In this document: piece after piece, positions 1-8,695 of the stretch
Layout of the letters: each line of letters starts with the position of its first letter
How positions within the stretch are numbered: the stretch's first letter is position 1
NCBI GenBank assembly: GCA_963758365.1
Contig: CAVWVB010000001.1
Coordinates: 3,162,001-3,226,000 of the forward strand
Direction: 5' to 3'
Source: Dokdonella_A sp963758365
GTDB taxonomy: Bacteria; Pseudomonadota; Gammaproteobacteria; Xanthomonadales; Rhodanobacteraceae
DNA length: 64,000 bases
Notes under the pieces: generated by a model
Databases searched by the model: none
What the model saw: the letters and a program-made list of their open reading frames with translations, nothing else
What the model was told of the DNA's origin: nothing
Program-made: the position numbers and the translations under genes

Positions 1-1
1 C

Positions 2-772
2 GCGCGCCTGCCGATGGTGCTGTCGATGACCTGCTATTCGGCGCCATTCGACAATCCGACCGAAGACTCGATCGGCGAGCGCTTCCTGCGCGAGAAGGAC
101 AAGGGTGCGATCGCGGTGTTCGCCGCGTCATGGCGCAATTCGCCCTCGCCCGCGTTCAGCAAGAGCGTGATCCGGGAGCTGCTCGAACCCGGCGCAACGA
201 TCGGCGAAGCGATCGTGCGCGCGAAACAGCACTCGCAGGACCGCACCCTGGTCGAGATGTACAACCTGCTCGGCGATCCCGCGGTCGTACTCGAGCGGCC
301 ACGCGACGAGGCGCGTGTCGCGCTCGACGCCGACCGCTGGAATCCGGGCGTGCTGGTCGATCTCGGCGGCACGGCGTTCACGGGCAATGTCAGCGTCGAC
401 TGGCTCGATGCGAAAGGGCGCAAGCTCGCGTCCTCGAACTACCGCACGCAGGAACCGCGGTTCCGCCTCGCGATTCCGGCTGCCGCGACCGGCAAGGTCG
501 CACAGGTGCGCGTCTATGCGGCCTCGCCGCGCAGCGGACGCGACAGCATCGGCGGACTCGATCTGCACGCGGCGCTCGCCGCGCGAGCGGAGACGCCGTG
601 GCCGCAACGGGTCGCCACCTGGTGGCGCGACTGGCGGCGTGCGCCGTACCGGCCGCGCACGCCGACGCCCGACACGATCTCGCTCCGCGAGTTCGATGCC
701 GCGCAGACCGCTGCACGGACCGCGCAGGAGCCCGCGGCCGATCCGGCTGCGGCAGGAAGCCACGCACGCTGA
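2..772 (+). CDS. C-terminal part of gingipain-like (family C25) cysteine peptidase, 5' end outside window
   Basis: The frame is open from the window edge to a TGA at 770-772, so the N-terminus lies upstream. The visible start carries a hydrophobic strand followed by MTCYSAPFD. In family C25 a Cys in this setting is the catalytic nucleophile; the catalytic His would lie upstream. Next comes a segment with EKDKGAIAVFAASW and later MYNLLGDPAVVL, typical of the end of the C25 catalytic domain. The last 150 or so residues look like a beta-rich C-terminal domain with an Arg-rich tail. Such proteins are normally secreted. The gene converges on the leftward polysaccharide arm. The family call is by motif recognition; an ordinary caspase-fold protein is the alternative. 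Confidence 0.7.
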   Translation, partial: ARLPMVLSMTCYSAPFDNPTEDSIGERFLREKDKGAIAVFAASWRNSPSPAFSKSVIRELLEPGATIGEAIVRAKQHSQDRTLVEMYNLLGDPAVVLERPRDEARVALDADRWNPGVLVDLGGTAFTGNVSVDWLDAKGRKLASSNYRTQEPRFRLAIPAAATGKVAQVRVYAASPRSGRDSIGGLDLHAALAARAETPWPQRVATWWRDWRRAPYRPRTPTPDTISLREFDAAQTAARTAQEPAADPAAAGSHAR

Positions 773-872
773 GTTCGCGACTCGGGCGGTCGCCGCCGCG
801 CGCACACAGGGGTGGTGCGGCAGTTCAAGTCCGCGCTGTTCGCGTCCAACGCGAATCGCGGGATCTGCGCCG

Positions 873-1208
873 CTATCGATCCGACCCGCCACACTTGCGC
901 CGGCGTCGGCTTCCGGGCACGAACCAGCCGAAGAGCAGGGTTTCCAGCACGATGCGCAGCAGGTCGCGTGCCGGCGGGGTCGCAACGCCGTGCGGGGCGC
1001 GCGCGGCCAGAGCCGCGAGCGCTTCTTCCCTGCACGCGCTCGGGACCATGACATGGCGGGCGTTGTAAAGCGCGATCGGCGGCCCCGGATAGAGTCCGCC
1101 GAAGCCTCCGTTGTGCACGTACGCGGGAATGGCGTGCGCTTCGAGCAGGCACAGGATGATCGAGAGATCGGATTCCGAGCGCGCAGCCGCGACGCTGACG
1201 AGACTCAT
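873..1208 (-). CDS. DUF2007-type small protein
   Basis: A 111-aa protein starting MSLVSVAAARSESDLS. The first 65 residues match the pattern of the DUF2007 (putative signal-transducing protein) family: a short beta-alpha-beta unit in which a strand is followed by a helix of the type LSIILCLLEAHAIPAYV and a Gly-rich loop. The C-terminal 30 residues add a hydrophobic patch (IVLETLLFGWFVPG) and a basic tail. Its ATG overlaps the TGA of the upstream glycosyltransferase (ATGA, 1205-1208), so it is the last gene of the leftward polysaccharide operon. The biochemical role of the family is not known to me. Its presence in a glycan operon may reflect co-transcription only. Confidence 0.65.
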   Translation of the reverse strand: MSLVSVAAARSESDLSIILCLLEAHAIPAYVHNGGFGGLYPGPPIALYNARHVMVPSACREEALAALAARAPHGVATPPARDLLRIVLETLLFGWFVPGSRRRRKCGGSDR

Positions 1209-2356
1209 CCGGCGACCTCGCGATACACCGCGACCGTCGCATCGACGCAGCGCGGCCAGCTGAACTCGGCCGCGCGTTCGCGGCCACGCGCGATCGCCTG
1301 CTCGCGCCAGCGGGAATCCTCGAGCACGCGTTCGAGTCCCGCGCGCAGCGCATCCTCGTCGCGCGACTCGATGGCGAGCGCCACTTCTCCGCGCGCGTCG
1401 CGCGCGATCTCGGCGAGCGCCGAACCGTTCGAGGTCAGTACCGGCACGCCGCTTGCCATCGCTTCGAGCACGGGCAGGCCGAAGCCCTCGTACAGCGACG
1501 GAAACGCGAACGCGTGCGCGCCTGCATAGAGCAGCGGCAGCTCGGTTTCGTCGACGTAGCCGAGCCGCCGCACCTGACCGCGGCGCTCGAGCGGCGCGAG
1601 CACGCGCTCGAGTTCCGCATTGCGCCAGCCGCGTGCGCCCGCGATGACCAGCGGATGGCGCACCCGCAGGATCTCGGGCAACGCGGCGTACGCGCGCGCG
1701 AGCCGGGCCAGGTTCTTGCGCGGCTCCTGGGTCGCGACGACGAGCAGGTAGGCGCTGTCGGCGAGGCCATGCCGGTCCAGCACCGCGAGCAGCTCCGTGC
1801 GCGCGCGCGGCCGGTACGCCGCATCGACGCCGAGCGGCACCACGCGCAGCTTCGCGCGGTCGACGCCGAGCCGGGTCGCGATCTCGTCGGCGACGAAGTT
1901 CGAATCGGTGATCACCGCGGCCGCGTCGGCGAGCGTGCGCGGCAGATGACGCTCGAGAAAGCGCACGCGTTCGAGCGGATGCGTCTGCGGATGATGCAGC
2001 CACGACAGGTCGTGCACGGTGGTCAGCGCGGGACCGGAAAACGGCATCAGCACGTAGTTGGGCGTGTGCAGCAGCCAGTCGCGCAGGTGCCGCGTGCGCA
2101 CGCGGAACATCGCACTGCGCATCTGCGTGTAGGCCTCGAGCGCCGCGCTCTTGAACGGCACGTGGCGGCGCACCGCGGCGATCGTGCGGTTCGCGCGCAG
2201 CGCCTGTTCGGGATCATCGACCCAGCGGTACGCCGAGTACAGGCGCAGCGCCTCGATCTCGCGATGCCGCGCGAGACCGCGGGCGATCTCCAGCGCGTAG
2301 CGGCCGATCCCGGTCAGCGGCGCGGTGATCGCATCGACATTGAAGATCACCTTCAT
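1205..2356 (-). CDS. Glycosyltransferase family 4 (GT-B fold)
   Basis: 383 aa, starting MKVIFNVDAITAPLTGIGRY. That N-terminus is typical of GT4 enzymes, with the Gly-rich donor/acceptor loop TGIGRY. The C-terminal half has the GT4 nucleotide-sugar region: VATQEPRKNL, then FPSLYEGFGLPVLEAMASG, which contains the E-x7-E motif (EGFGLPVLE). The start chosen is the ATG at 2354-2356, because the longer open frame upstream runs into the Gmd-like gene region and has no family similarity. It would add one sugar to a lipid-linked glycan at the inner face of the cytoplasmic membrane. Sugar specificity cannot be read from sequence. It lies 82 bp after the Gmd-like gene and overlaps the DUF2007 gene by 4 bp. 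Confidence 0.88.
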   Translation of the reverse strand: MKVIFNVDAITAPLTGIGRYALEIARGLARHREIEALRLYSAYRWVDDPEQALRANRTIAAVRRHVPFKSAALEAYTQMRSAMFRVRTRHLRDWLLHTPNYVLMPFSGPALTTVHDLSWLHHPQTHPLERVRFLERHLPRTLADAAAVITDSNFVADEIATRLGVDRAKLRVVPLGVDAAYRPRARTELLAVLDRHGLADSAYLLVVATQEPRKNLARLARAYAALPEILRVRHPLVIAGARGWRNAELERVLAPLERRGQVRRLGYVDETELPLLYAGAHAFAFPSLYEGFGLPVLEAMASGVPVLTSNGSALAEIARDARGEVALAIESRDEDALRAGLERVLEDSRWREQAIARGRERAAEFSWPRCVDATVAVYREVAG

Positions 2357-2383
2357 CGGCGGCGCACTGAAGACGCGGCGCGC

Positions 2384-2406
2384 CGATCGTGCAGACAGCA
2401 CGATCG
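2384..2406. other. Intergenic hairpin in the 82-bp gap of the leftward operon
   Basis: A perfect 9-bp inverted repeat (CGATCGTGC, 5-nt loop AGACA, GCACGATCG) in the only sizeable gap inside the leftward polysaccharide operon. There is no T-run, so it is not a classical Rho-independent terminator. It could stabilise an mRNA end or reduce read-through into the last two genes. Confidence 0.35.
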
Positions 2407-2438
2407 CGGCGCACACGCGAAGCCGGCGCGCGCCGCGC

Positions 2439-3485
2439 TCAAGCGCGGTCCGCGGCGCGCTCGCGCGCGAGGTCGGCCGCGACCATGCGCCGGGCGAGCC
2501 CGGCCAGGTCGAGCGAGCGCGCGAGGCCGAGTTCGCGGCGCGCCTTCGCCGCATCGCCGACCAGCAGCGGCGCATCGACCGGACGCAACAGGCTCGCGTC
2601 CACGCGCACCCGGATGCGGTCGCTGCCATGCTCGACGCCGACCTCCTCGACGCCCTCGCCGAACCAGTCGATGCGCATCCCGGCCGCCGCGAACGCGGCA
2701 GTCGCGAACTCTCGGATGCTCGCGGCGACACCGGTCGCGAGCACGAACTCGTCGCCCTGCGCGCGCGCGGCGATCGCGGCCATCGCGGCCACGTAATCGG
2801 GCGCATAGCCGAAGTCGCGCCGCGCGTCGAGGTTGCCGAGCAGCAGGAATTCCTCGCGGCCGAGCGCGATGCGCGCAACGCCGCGGCTCAGCTTGCGGGT
2901 GACGAACGCGGCATCGCGCAGTTCCGACTCGTGGTTGAACAGGATCGCGCTCGAGGCACGCAGACCGAAACTGGCACGCCAGCTCGCGACCGCCGCATGC
3001 GCGAGCAGCTTGGACAGGCCATATGGCGTGCGCGCGGCCAGCGGCGTGTCCTCGTCCTGCGGCGCGTGCGCGGGCGTGCCGAAGATCTCGGCACTCGATG
3101 CGAGCACGAAATGCGCCTGCGGCGTCTGCCGGCGCACGGCTTCGAGCAGGTTGATCGTGCTGAGGCCGTTCGCATCGATGCTCGCGCGCGGATCGCGAAA
3201 CGAATCGCCGACCCGCGACTGGCCCGCGAGATGGAACAGCGCATCGGGCGCGCTGGCCGCTACGCGTTCGGCACAGGCATCGGCATCGAGCGGATCGAGC
3301 GCGACCAGTTGCAGGCGCGGGTCGGTCGCGATGCCGAGTTCGCGCAGTCGCCACAGGTCGCGCGCGCGCTGCGGACGCTGCGTGCCGACCACTTCGACAC
3401 CGCGCCCGAGCAGGTGCGCGGCGAGCAGCGCGCCGTCCTGGCCGCTGACGCCGGTGATCAGCGCACGCGCGATCGCGTGGCTCAT
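2439..3485 (-). CDS. GDP-mannose 4,6-dehydratase-like NAD(P)-dependent SDR
   Basis: 348 aa, extended SDR fold. The cofactor motif is G12-VSGQDG; the GQDG variant is characteristic of Gmd rather than of GFxG epimerases. The active site reads S131-x-E133 (SSAEIFG) with Tyr155-GLS-Lys159, and there is NHES (184-187) and a RRDFGYAPDYV segment, all matching Gmd landmarks. Gmd makes GDP-4-keto-6-deoxy-mannose, the precursor of rhamnose, fucose, perosamine and related sugars. The sequence deviates from classical Gmd in the RRSS/FNTxR region after the first strand (here GTQRPQRARD) and is about 25 residues shorter, so another substrate is possible. No reductase or transaminase partner lies in the window. 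ATGA overlap with the upstream GT2 gene. Confidence 0.75.
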   Translation of the reverse strand: MSHAIARALITGVSGQDGALLAAHLLGRGVEVVGTQRPQRARDLWRLRELGIATDPRLQLVALDPLDADACAERVAASAPDALFHLAGQSRVGDSFRDPRASIDANGLSTINLLEAVRRQTPQAHFVLASSAEIFGTPAHAPQDEDTPLAARTPYGLSKLLAHAAVASWRASFGLRASSAILFNHESELRDAAFVTRKLSRGVARIALGREEFLLLGNLDARRDFGYAPDYVAAMAAIAARAQGDEFVLATGVAASIREFATAAFAAAGMRIDWFGEGVEEVGVEHGSDRIRVRVDASLLRPVDAPLLVGDAAKARRELGLARSLDLAGLARRMVAADLARERAADRA

Positions 3486-5062
3486 GCGGGATGTTCCGGG
3501 AAGCTGCGCATCGCGGGCTCCAAATCGCGCAGGGCCGCGCGTGCCGTCGGCGCGAGTGTCGCATCGATCAGGGCGACCGGAATATCGAGCAGCCGGCACA
3601 GGATCTCGGCGGCCGAGTCCTTGCGCTCGGTCATGAGCAGGCATTCGATCGCGTGCAGCTGCAGCCAGTCCCAGAGCGCGCGGTACGAGGCCTCGGCATC
3701 CTGCGCGTTCCAGGTGTTCGCGCTGACGACTTCGCCCGCGCAGACGAGTTCGTTCTGCGCGCCGTTCGCACGCAGGTTCCAGACTTCCGCATCGGTCCAG
3801 TCCGGCGCACCCGCGCCGACCCAGAGCAGGCGCGGGCGCGGCGGCGCGCCGCCGCCGGCCGCCGCGAAGATGCGGCGCACGCGCCAGTCGAGCACGCGGC
3901 GCTCGAACGAGAACAGGTTGCGACCGACCTCGTCCTCGTACTGCGGCCAGCGCTCGCGCAGCACGGCCATGCCCGCGTGGCCGAGCGCGACGCGGCGCTG
4001 CTCGCCGAAGCTCACGCTGCGCGCATGGCGCACGAACACGTTGCCGGCGATGCGGTGGCGCAGGCCGGCCGCACCCGCACGCATGCAGAAATCGTTTTCC
4101 TCGCCATAGCCCTGCGCGAACGCGGTCTCGTCGAACACGCCGATGCGATCGAGCACGCTGCGGCGGATGTACAGGCAGAAGCCGTTGCCGGTCGGCAGTT
4201 CGGGATAGGCAAGTCCCGCACGCTGCCAGAGCGCGCGCGCGCACTGCTCGGGCGTCCATGCGGCGGGCAGCGCGTTCGCCTGTTCGAGCTCGGGCACCGA
4301 GAACGCGCCCGCATTGTCGGAGACCGCGGTCGCGGTCGCGACGTCGTCGTCCGAGTAGGCCGCGCGGCGCAGGCCGGCGAGCCAGTTCGGTCCGACTTCG
4401 GTATCCGCGTTGAGCAGCACGACATCGGCGCCGCCCGCTTCGGCGATGCCGCGATTCGCGGTCGCGGTGAAGCCGCGGTTGCTCGCGTTGTGCAATACGC
4501 GTATCCCGCGCCGGCCCGCATAGCGCTTGAGCAGCGTCGCGATTGCCGGATCGGTGCTCGCGTCGTCGATCACCGCGAGACGCGCGCGCCCGCGCGTGTG
4601 CGCGATCACCGAATCGAGGCAGCGCGCGACCAGGCCCGGTGCGTTGTAGACCGGCACCACGATCATCACTTCGGGCGCGGCGACGTCGAAACCGAACGGC
4701 ACGAGCCGCGCGCCGGCCTTCAGCGGCGCCAACGTCGTGCCGTGCGCGTCGCGCGCGGCGCCGACGCCGGCCTTGCCGAGACTGACCCGCAACGGCTGCG
4801 CCGCGAGTGCGGGACCGTCGCGCCCGCGCCGCGGCAGCAGGTCGAGGGTGCCGTGGCCACCCGGTGCGAACGCGAACTCGAAGCGCACCGCGCGCTGCGT
4901 ATCGGGCGGCCGCACGTCGAAGAAACTGCCGTCGAGCTCGAGCGCGATGCCGCCTTCCATCGCGAGATCGAACGCAAGGTCGAGGCCACGACCGTCCCAC
5001 GCGACGCGCTGCAACGGCGGCCGCAGCACGGGCTTTCGCGAGCGGCGCAGGAAGCCGAACAC
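3482..5062 (-). CDS. Glycosyltransferase family 2 with N- and C-terminal extensions
   Basis: 526 aa from a GTG at 5060-5062, which lies 1 bp past the stop of the upstream fusion gene. An ATG about 40 bp further upstream (MPTRCAR) would overlap that gene and give an atypical N-terminus. Residues about 150-400 form a GT-A/GT2 domain: VMIVVPVYNAPGLVARCLDS, IDDASTD, LLNADTEV (the DxD-like metal site) and GEENDFCMRAG (the general-base ED region). The first 140 residues are a beta-rich domain (FDVRPPDTQRAVRFEFAF). The last 110 look like a Rossmann-type region that could be a degenerate second GT domain. It probably transfers a sugar during synthesis of the glycan exported by the ABC pair in the same operon. 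Confidence 0.85.
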   Translation of the reverse strand: MFGFLRRSRKPVLRPPLQRVAWDGRGLDLAFDLAMEGGIALELDGSFFDVRPPDTQRAVRFEFAFAPGGHGTLDLLPRRGRDGPALAAQPLRVSLGKAGVGAARDAHGTTLAPLKAGARLVPFGFDVAAPEVMIVVPVYNAPGLVARCLDSVIAHTRGRARLAVIDDASTDPAIATLLKRYAGRRGIRVLHNASNRGFTATANRGIAEAGGADVVLLNADTEVGPNWLAGLRRAAYSDDDVATATAVSDNAGAFSVPELEQANALPAAWTPEQCARALWQRAGLAYPELPTGNGFCLYIRRSVLDRIGVFDETAFAQGYGEENDFCMRAGAAGLRHRIAGNVFVRHARSVSFGEQRRVALGHAGMAVLRERWPQYEDEVGRNLFSFERRVLDWRVRRIFAAAGGGAPPRPRLLWVGAGAPDWTDAEVWNLRANGAQNELVCAGEVVSANTWNAQDAEASYRALWDWLQLHAIECLLMTERKDSAAEILCRLLDIPVALIDATLAPTARAALRDLEPAMRSFPEHPA

Positions 5063-5063
5063 G

Positions 5064-7709
5064 TCAGGACCCGCCTGCGCGCGCGCGCACCGCGTCGGCA
5101 TCCGCGCGCGGCGTCGCGGACTCGTCGTCGAGGATGCTGCGATCGGCGATCGCCGCGTGCAGCGCGCGCTGTGCGACGCCAAGTTCGAGTGCGGCCGCAT
5201 CGGGTCCGTCGGCGTGCTCGGGTCGGATCCAGTCGCGCACGACCGCCGCGTCGATATCCTCGAGCCCGACCACGCCGAACCCGACCAGCGCGTGTTGCAG
5301 GTGACCCGCGACCGCGACCGGATCGGCGATCAGCTTGGCGTAGTCGACGAGCACGCGCGGCCAGCCGCGAGTCGCCGCGAACGCGGCGCGCGTGTAGCGT
5401 TCCCACAGCGCGAGCGCCTCGCCGGGGCCGATGCCGTCGCGCGCGGCCAGCGAAGCGGCGACCGCGTGCGGATCGCGCACCACATGCACGAACACCGGGC
5501 GCGTCAGCAGCGGCAGCAGCTCGCGCACGAGCAGGCACAGCCGCGGTTCCTTGAGCAGCCAGGGGCGCCGCGCGTCGAGCGTGTCGATCAGGGCGCCTGC
5601 CTCGCGGCGGAACGCATCGACCGCGGCGGGCGGCGCCGCATCCGGCGGGCGGCGCCAGTCGCCGCCCGCGGACGCGAGGCGGCGCACGCAGGCCAGGTGC
5701 AGGCGCGCCGATTCGTAATGTCCGCGCGGATTGTCCGGCCCGCGCAGCAGATCCTCGTCGGGTCCGGCCCAGGCGCCCATGCGCGCGAGCAGTCCGGCCA
5801 CGCTCGAGGTGCCCGAGCGGTGCATGCCGAGCACGACGATCTGCCCGCCCGCGGGACGCGCGAGCCGCGCGGGCCGATGCGGTGCGGGTGCCGCGCGCGC
5901 GGGAGCGAGCGCGGCACCCGCGGCGATCAGCGCGGCGAGGCGATCCGCCGTGGTCTCGATGTCGTGGTCGGCCGCGAACGCGGCGGCGTGCGGCACGCGA
6001 TCGGTGTCGCGGCCAGCGAACGCGGCGCGCAACTGCGCGACCAGTGCGTCGTGCAGCGGCGCGGCCCAGAGCGAGTCCGCATGGCGCGGATCGGCGACCC
6101 GCACACACTCGACCGCGAAACCGTGCGTGCGCACCAGCGCGGCCTGGCTGCCGAATTCGCTCGCGACCAGCGCCTTCGCGCACGCGAGTGCCTCGGCCGC
6201 CCAGGGATCCCAACCGCCGCCGCCGCGCACGCCGACGTACGCGTCCGCGGTGGCCAGCAACTGCGCGCGCTGATGCCACGGAAATCCCCAGTTCGCGAGC
6301 ACGTGCACGCGCGGGTCGGCCGCGCGCGCGGGCGCGAGCAGGTCGGCGATCGCGAGCGCATCACGGCCCGGGCGCACATGGATCAGCAGCGCGACCGGTG
6401 CGTCGTCGTCGAACGCGGCGCGGAACGCGGCGACGAGCCGTTGCGGCGCGTCGCGCTGCAGCTCCTCGACGATCGCCAGGAACACGTAGCGGCCGTCGCG
6501 CGCGCGCGGCGCGGGCACCTGCGGATGGCAGTAGTCGCGGTCGACGCCGAATGGTACGACTTCGATCGGCACGCCGACGCCGGCCGCGCGGAACGCATCG
6601 CGCTGGAACGCATCGGGCACGACGAGCAGGTCGAGTCCGCGCGCCGCCGCGGCCCAGCGCGCGGGTACGCATTCCCATTCGCCGAATCCGAGACCGATGC
6701 GGCAGCGCCCCCGCGCGTGCGCGAAGCCGGGTCCCGGCGTGCAGACGACGCTCGCATCCGCGGGCGGCGTCCAGCGCCGGCGCGCGGCCAGATCGAGGCG
6801 GAAATCCTGCGCGTCGGGCACTTCGCGCGCCGGCGCACGCGCGCTCATGCGCAGGCCGCGCGCGTCGAGGCGGCGCAGCAGCGCGCGCGCCAGATGCGCC
6901 TGCGCATACGGAAAGCGCGTCGCGCCCTGCCACAGCACGCTGCCGCGGTAGTTCGCGCGCAGGCGCGCCTGCCAGCGCGCCGCAAACGTGGCCCGGCTCG
7001 CGGTCCACAGGCGCTCGCGGAAGCCGCCGTCGTCGCGGGTCGAGCCGTGCTGTTCGTGGCGCAGGGTGACCGCGCCGGCGACCACGCTCGCGATGCCCGC
7101 GTCGGCCGCGCGCAGGCAATAGTCGGTGTCCTCGAAGTAGCTGTGGAACGCCTCGTCGAGCCGACCGATGCGCGCGATGCAGTCGCGCCGGATGTACGCG
7201 AGCGCGAACGCGATGCCCTGCACGCGGCGTGTCGTCGTGTACTGGGCGACGTCGCGCTCGAGCCGGCCGGATTCGGTCTGCTGACCCCAGAGCTCGTCGG
7301 CCTCGATGAAACCGCCTGCATGGTAGAGCCGTCCTTCCGCTTCGGCGCCGCGCAGGCGGCAGCCGACCACGCCGTTCTCGGGCGCGGCATAGGCCGCGTC
7401 GCGCAGACGCTCGAGCCAGTCGCGCTGTTCGAACACGAGATCGTTGTTGAGCAGGACCACGTCGTCGTCCGCGCGCGCCGCGGCAATGCCCGCGTTCATG
7501 CCGCGCACGAAGCCGAGGTTGTCCGCGAGGGTCACCACTCGCACGCGATCCGCGTACGCGGCGAGCGCCTGCGGCGTCGCGTCGCGGCTGCCGTTGTCGA
7601 CGACGATGATCTCGGCTGCATGCGGCGCGGTCGCGAGCAGCGACTCGAGACAGCGCCGGGTCAGCGGCCACTGGTTCCAGGCGAGCACGATCAGCGCGGC
7701 GCCGCGCAT
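5064..7709 (-). CDS. Three-domain fusion: GT2 glycosyltransferase, GT4-like domain, sulfotransferase
   Basis: 881 aa. Residues 1-260 are a GT2 domain: LIVLAWNQWPLTRRCLES, VVDNGSRD, LLNNDLVF (metal site), YFEDTDYCLRAAD (ED base). Residues about 310-590 are a GT-B (GT4-like) domain: VVPDAFQRDAF, EVVPFGVDRDY, FLAIVEELQRD, and GGGWDPWAAEALAC in place of the usual E-x7-E. Residues about 640-850 resemble a sulfotransferase: VVLGMHRSGTSSVAG is the PAPS 5'-phosphosulfate loop, and FVHVVRDPHAVAASL the 3'-phosphate loop. The start is the ATG at 7707-7709, 2 bp after the preceding stop; the frame stays open further upstream but that stretch overlaps neighbouring genes. One chain could add two sugars and a sulfate. 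No PAPS-synthesis gene is in the window. Confidence 0.85.
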   Translation of the reverse strand: MRGAALIVLAWNQWPLTRRCLESLLATAPHAAEIIVVDNGSRDATPQALAAYADRVRVVTLADNLGFVRGMNAGIAAARADDDVVLLNNDLVFEQRDWLERLRDAAYAAPENGVVGCRLRGAEAEGRLYHAGGFIEADELWGQQTESGRLERDVAQYTTTRRVQGIAFALAYIRRDCIARIGRLDEAFHSYFEDTDYCLRAADAGIASVVAGAVTLRHEQHGSTRDDGGFRERLWTASRATFAARWQARLRANYRGSVLWQGATRFPYAQAHLARALLRRLDARGLRMSARAPAREVPDAQDFRLDLAARRRWTPPADASVVCTPGPGFAHARGRCRIGLGFGEWECVPARWAAAARGLDLLVVPDAFQRDAFRAAGVGVPIEVVPFGVDRDYCHPQVPAPRARDGRYVFLAIVEELQRDAPQRLVAAFRAAFDDDAPVALLIHVRPGRDALAIADLLAPARAADPRVHVLANWGFPWHQRAQLLATADAYVGVRGGGGWDPWAAEALACAKALVASEFGSQAALVRTHGFAVECVRVADPRHADSLWAAPLHDALVAQLRAAFAGRDTDRVPHAAAFAADHDIETTADRLAALIAAGAALAPARAAPAPHRPARLARPAGGQIVVLGMHRSGTSSVAGLLARMGAWAGPDEDLLRGPDNPRGHYESARLHLACVRRLASAGGDWRRPPDAAPPAAVDAFRREAGALIDTLDARRPWLLKEPRLCLLVRELLPLLTRPVFVHVVRDPHAVAASLAARDGIGPGEALALWERYTRAAFAATRGWPRVLVDYAKLIADPVAVAGHLQHALVGFGVVGLEDIDAAVVRDWIRPEHADGPDAAALELGVAQRALHAAIADRSILDDESATPRADADAVRARAGGS

Positions 7710-7711
7710 GC

Positions 7712-7990
7712 TCACGGCCCCGGCCGCCGCGGCTCCGACCAGACCAGGCGCAGCGCGTGGTCGATGTCGTCGAGCGCGAAACTCGCATGACCGAGCAGGA
7801 GCAGGTCGGTGGCCGCCGCGGCGGCTTCGCGCGCATCGCGCAGGCGGCCGATCTCGGTGGCGAGGCCGCGCGCATCGAGCGGCCTCTCGGCAGACGCGGC
7901 GACGCGCGCGGCGAGCGCGAGCACCTGCCGCGGCGAGAGTTCGAGCCGCGCCGCGAGCGCCGCGATGCGCGTGGCGTCCGCCGCGCTCAC
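7712..7990 (-). CDS. Small unknown protein between ABC ATPase and glycosyltransferase genes
   Basis: 92 aa from a GTG at 7990 that overlaps the upstream ATPase stop (GTGA, 7987-7990). The stop lies 2 bp before the fusion gene. Tight coupling on both sides and typical high-GC codon use argue that it is real. The sequence is mostly helical and Ala/Leu/Arg-rich with no membrane segment or catalytic motif that I recognise; a C-terminal stretch reads LLLGHASFALDDIDHAL. It may be a small accessory protein of the exporter or the glycosyltransferases, but no function can be assigned. Confidence 0.6.
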   Translation of the reverse strand: MSAADATRIAALAARLELSPRQVLALAARVAASAERPLDARGLATEIGRLRDAREAAAAATDLLLLGHASFALDDIDHALRLVWSEPRRPGP

Positions 7991-8694
7991 GATACGGCCA
8001 CCGGCATGTGCAGGTCGCGGTGGTACGCGGCAAAGACCTCGTCGCGCGAGCCTTCATGCACGCTGCGTCCGTGTTCGATCCAGAGCACGCGGTCGCAGCG
8101 CTCCGCGATCTGCGCCTCGTCGTGGCTGACCAGCACCACGGTGTGGCCCTCGCCCATGCGCGCGCGCATCGCCGCACCGGACTTCTGCTGGAACTCCGCG
8201 TCGCCGACGCTGAGCACCTCGTCGATCAGCAGCACGTCGGGTTCGACCTGCATCGCGACCGAAAACGCAAGCCGCATGTTCATGCCGACCGAGTAGGCCG
8301 CGATCGGCTGGTCGAAGAAATCGCCGAGTTCGGAGAAGTCGCGGATCGCCGGCAGGCGCGCGATGATCTCGCGGCGGCGCAGGCCGAGCATCAATCCCGA
8401 CAGCACCGCGTTGTCGCGCCCGGACAGGTGCGGCACGAAACCGAGCGCGAGCGACAGCAACTGGCAGGACACGCCGCGCCGGCGCACGATGCCGCGGTCG
8501 GGTTCGAGGATCCCCGCGATCAAGCGCAGCAGCGTGCTCTTGCCTGCGCCGTTGCGGCCGATCACGCCGAGGCGCTCGCCACGGCGCAGTTGCAGGCTCA
8601 CGTCCTCGAGCGCCCAGAAACGGCCGCCGCCGATGCTGCGCTGCGCACTGAACGCAACGCCGACCCGCTCGAGTTCGATCACGACCTCGCCCAT
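7987..8694 (-). CDS. ABC transporter ATPase of the Wzt/KpsT (polysaccharide export) type
   Basis: 235 aa from the ATG at 8692-8694. Walker A is GRNGAGKST, the signature region YSVGMNMRLAFS (the degenerate signature usual in polysaccharide exporters), Walker B VLLIDEVLSVGD, and the H-loop VLVSHD. It ends soon after the core ATPase domain, so the C-terminal carbohydrate-binding domain of Wzt proteins that recognise a capped O-antigen end is absent. This resembles KpsT or short Wzt forms. It would energise export of the undecaprenyl- or lipid-linked glycan together with the permease 1 bp upstream (TGAGATG junction at 8692-8698). Confidence 0.9.
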   Translation of the reverse strand: MGEVVIELERVGVAFSAQRSIGGGRFWALEDVSLQLRRGERLGVIGRNGAGKSTLLRLIAGILEPDRGIVRRRGVSCQLLSLALGFVPHLSGRDNAVLSGLMLGLRRREIIARLPAIRDFSELGDFFDQPIAAYSVGMNMRLAFSVAMQVEPDVLLIDEVLSVGDAEFQQKSGAAMRARMGEGHTVVLVSHDEAQIAERCDRVLWIEHGRSVHEGSRDEVFAAYHRDLHMPVAVS

Positions 8695-8695
8695 C

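Noticed and set aside
4737..7790. 1017-codon plus-strand frame opposite the glycosyltransferase genes
   Set aside because: Shadow of the minus-strand fusion gene; no ribosome site, no recognisable motif and an odd amino-acid mix.
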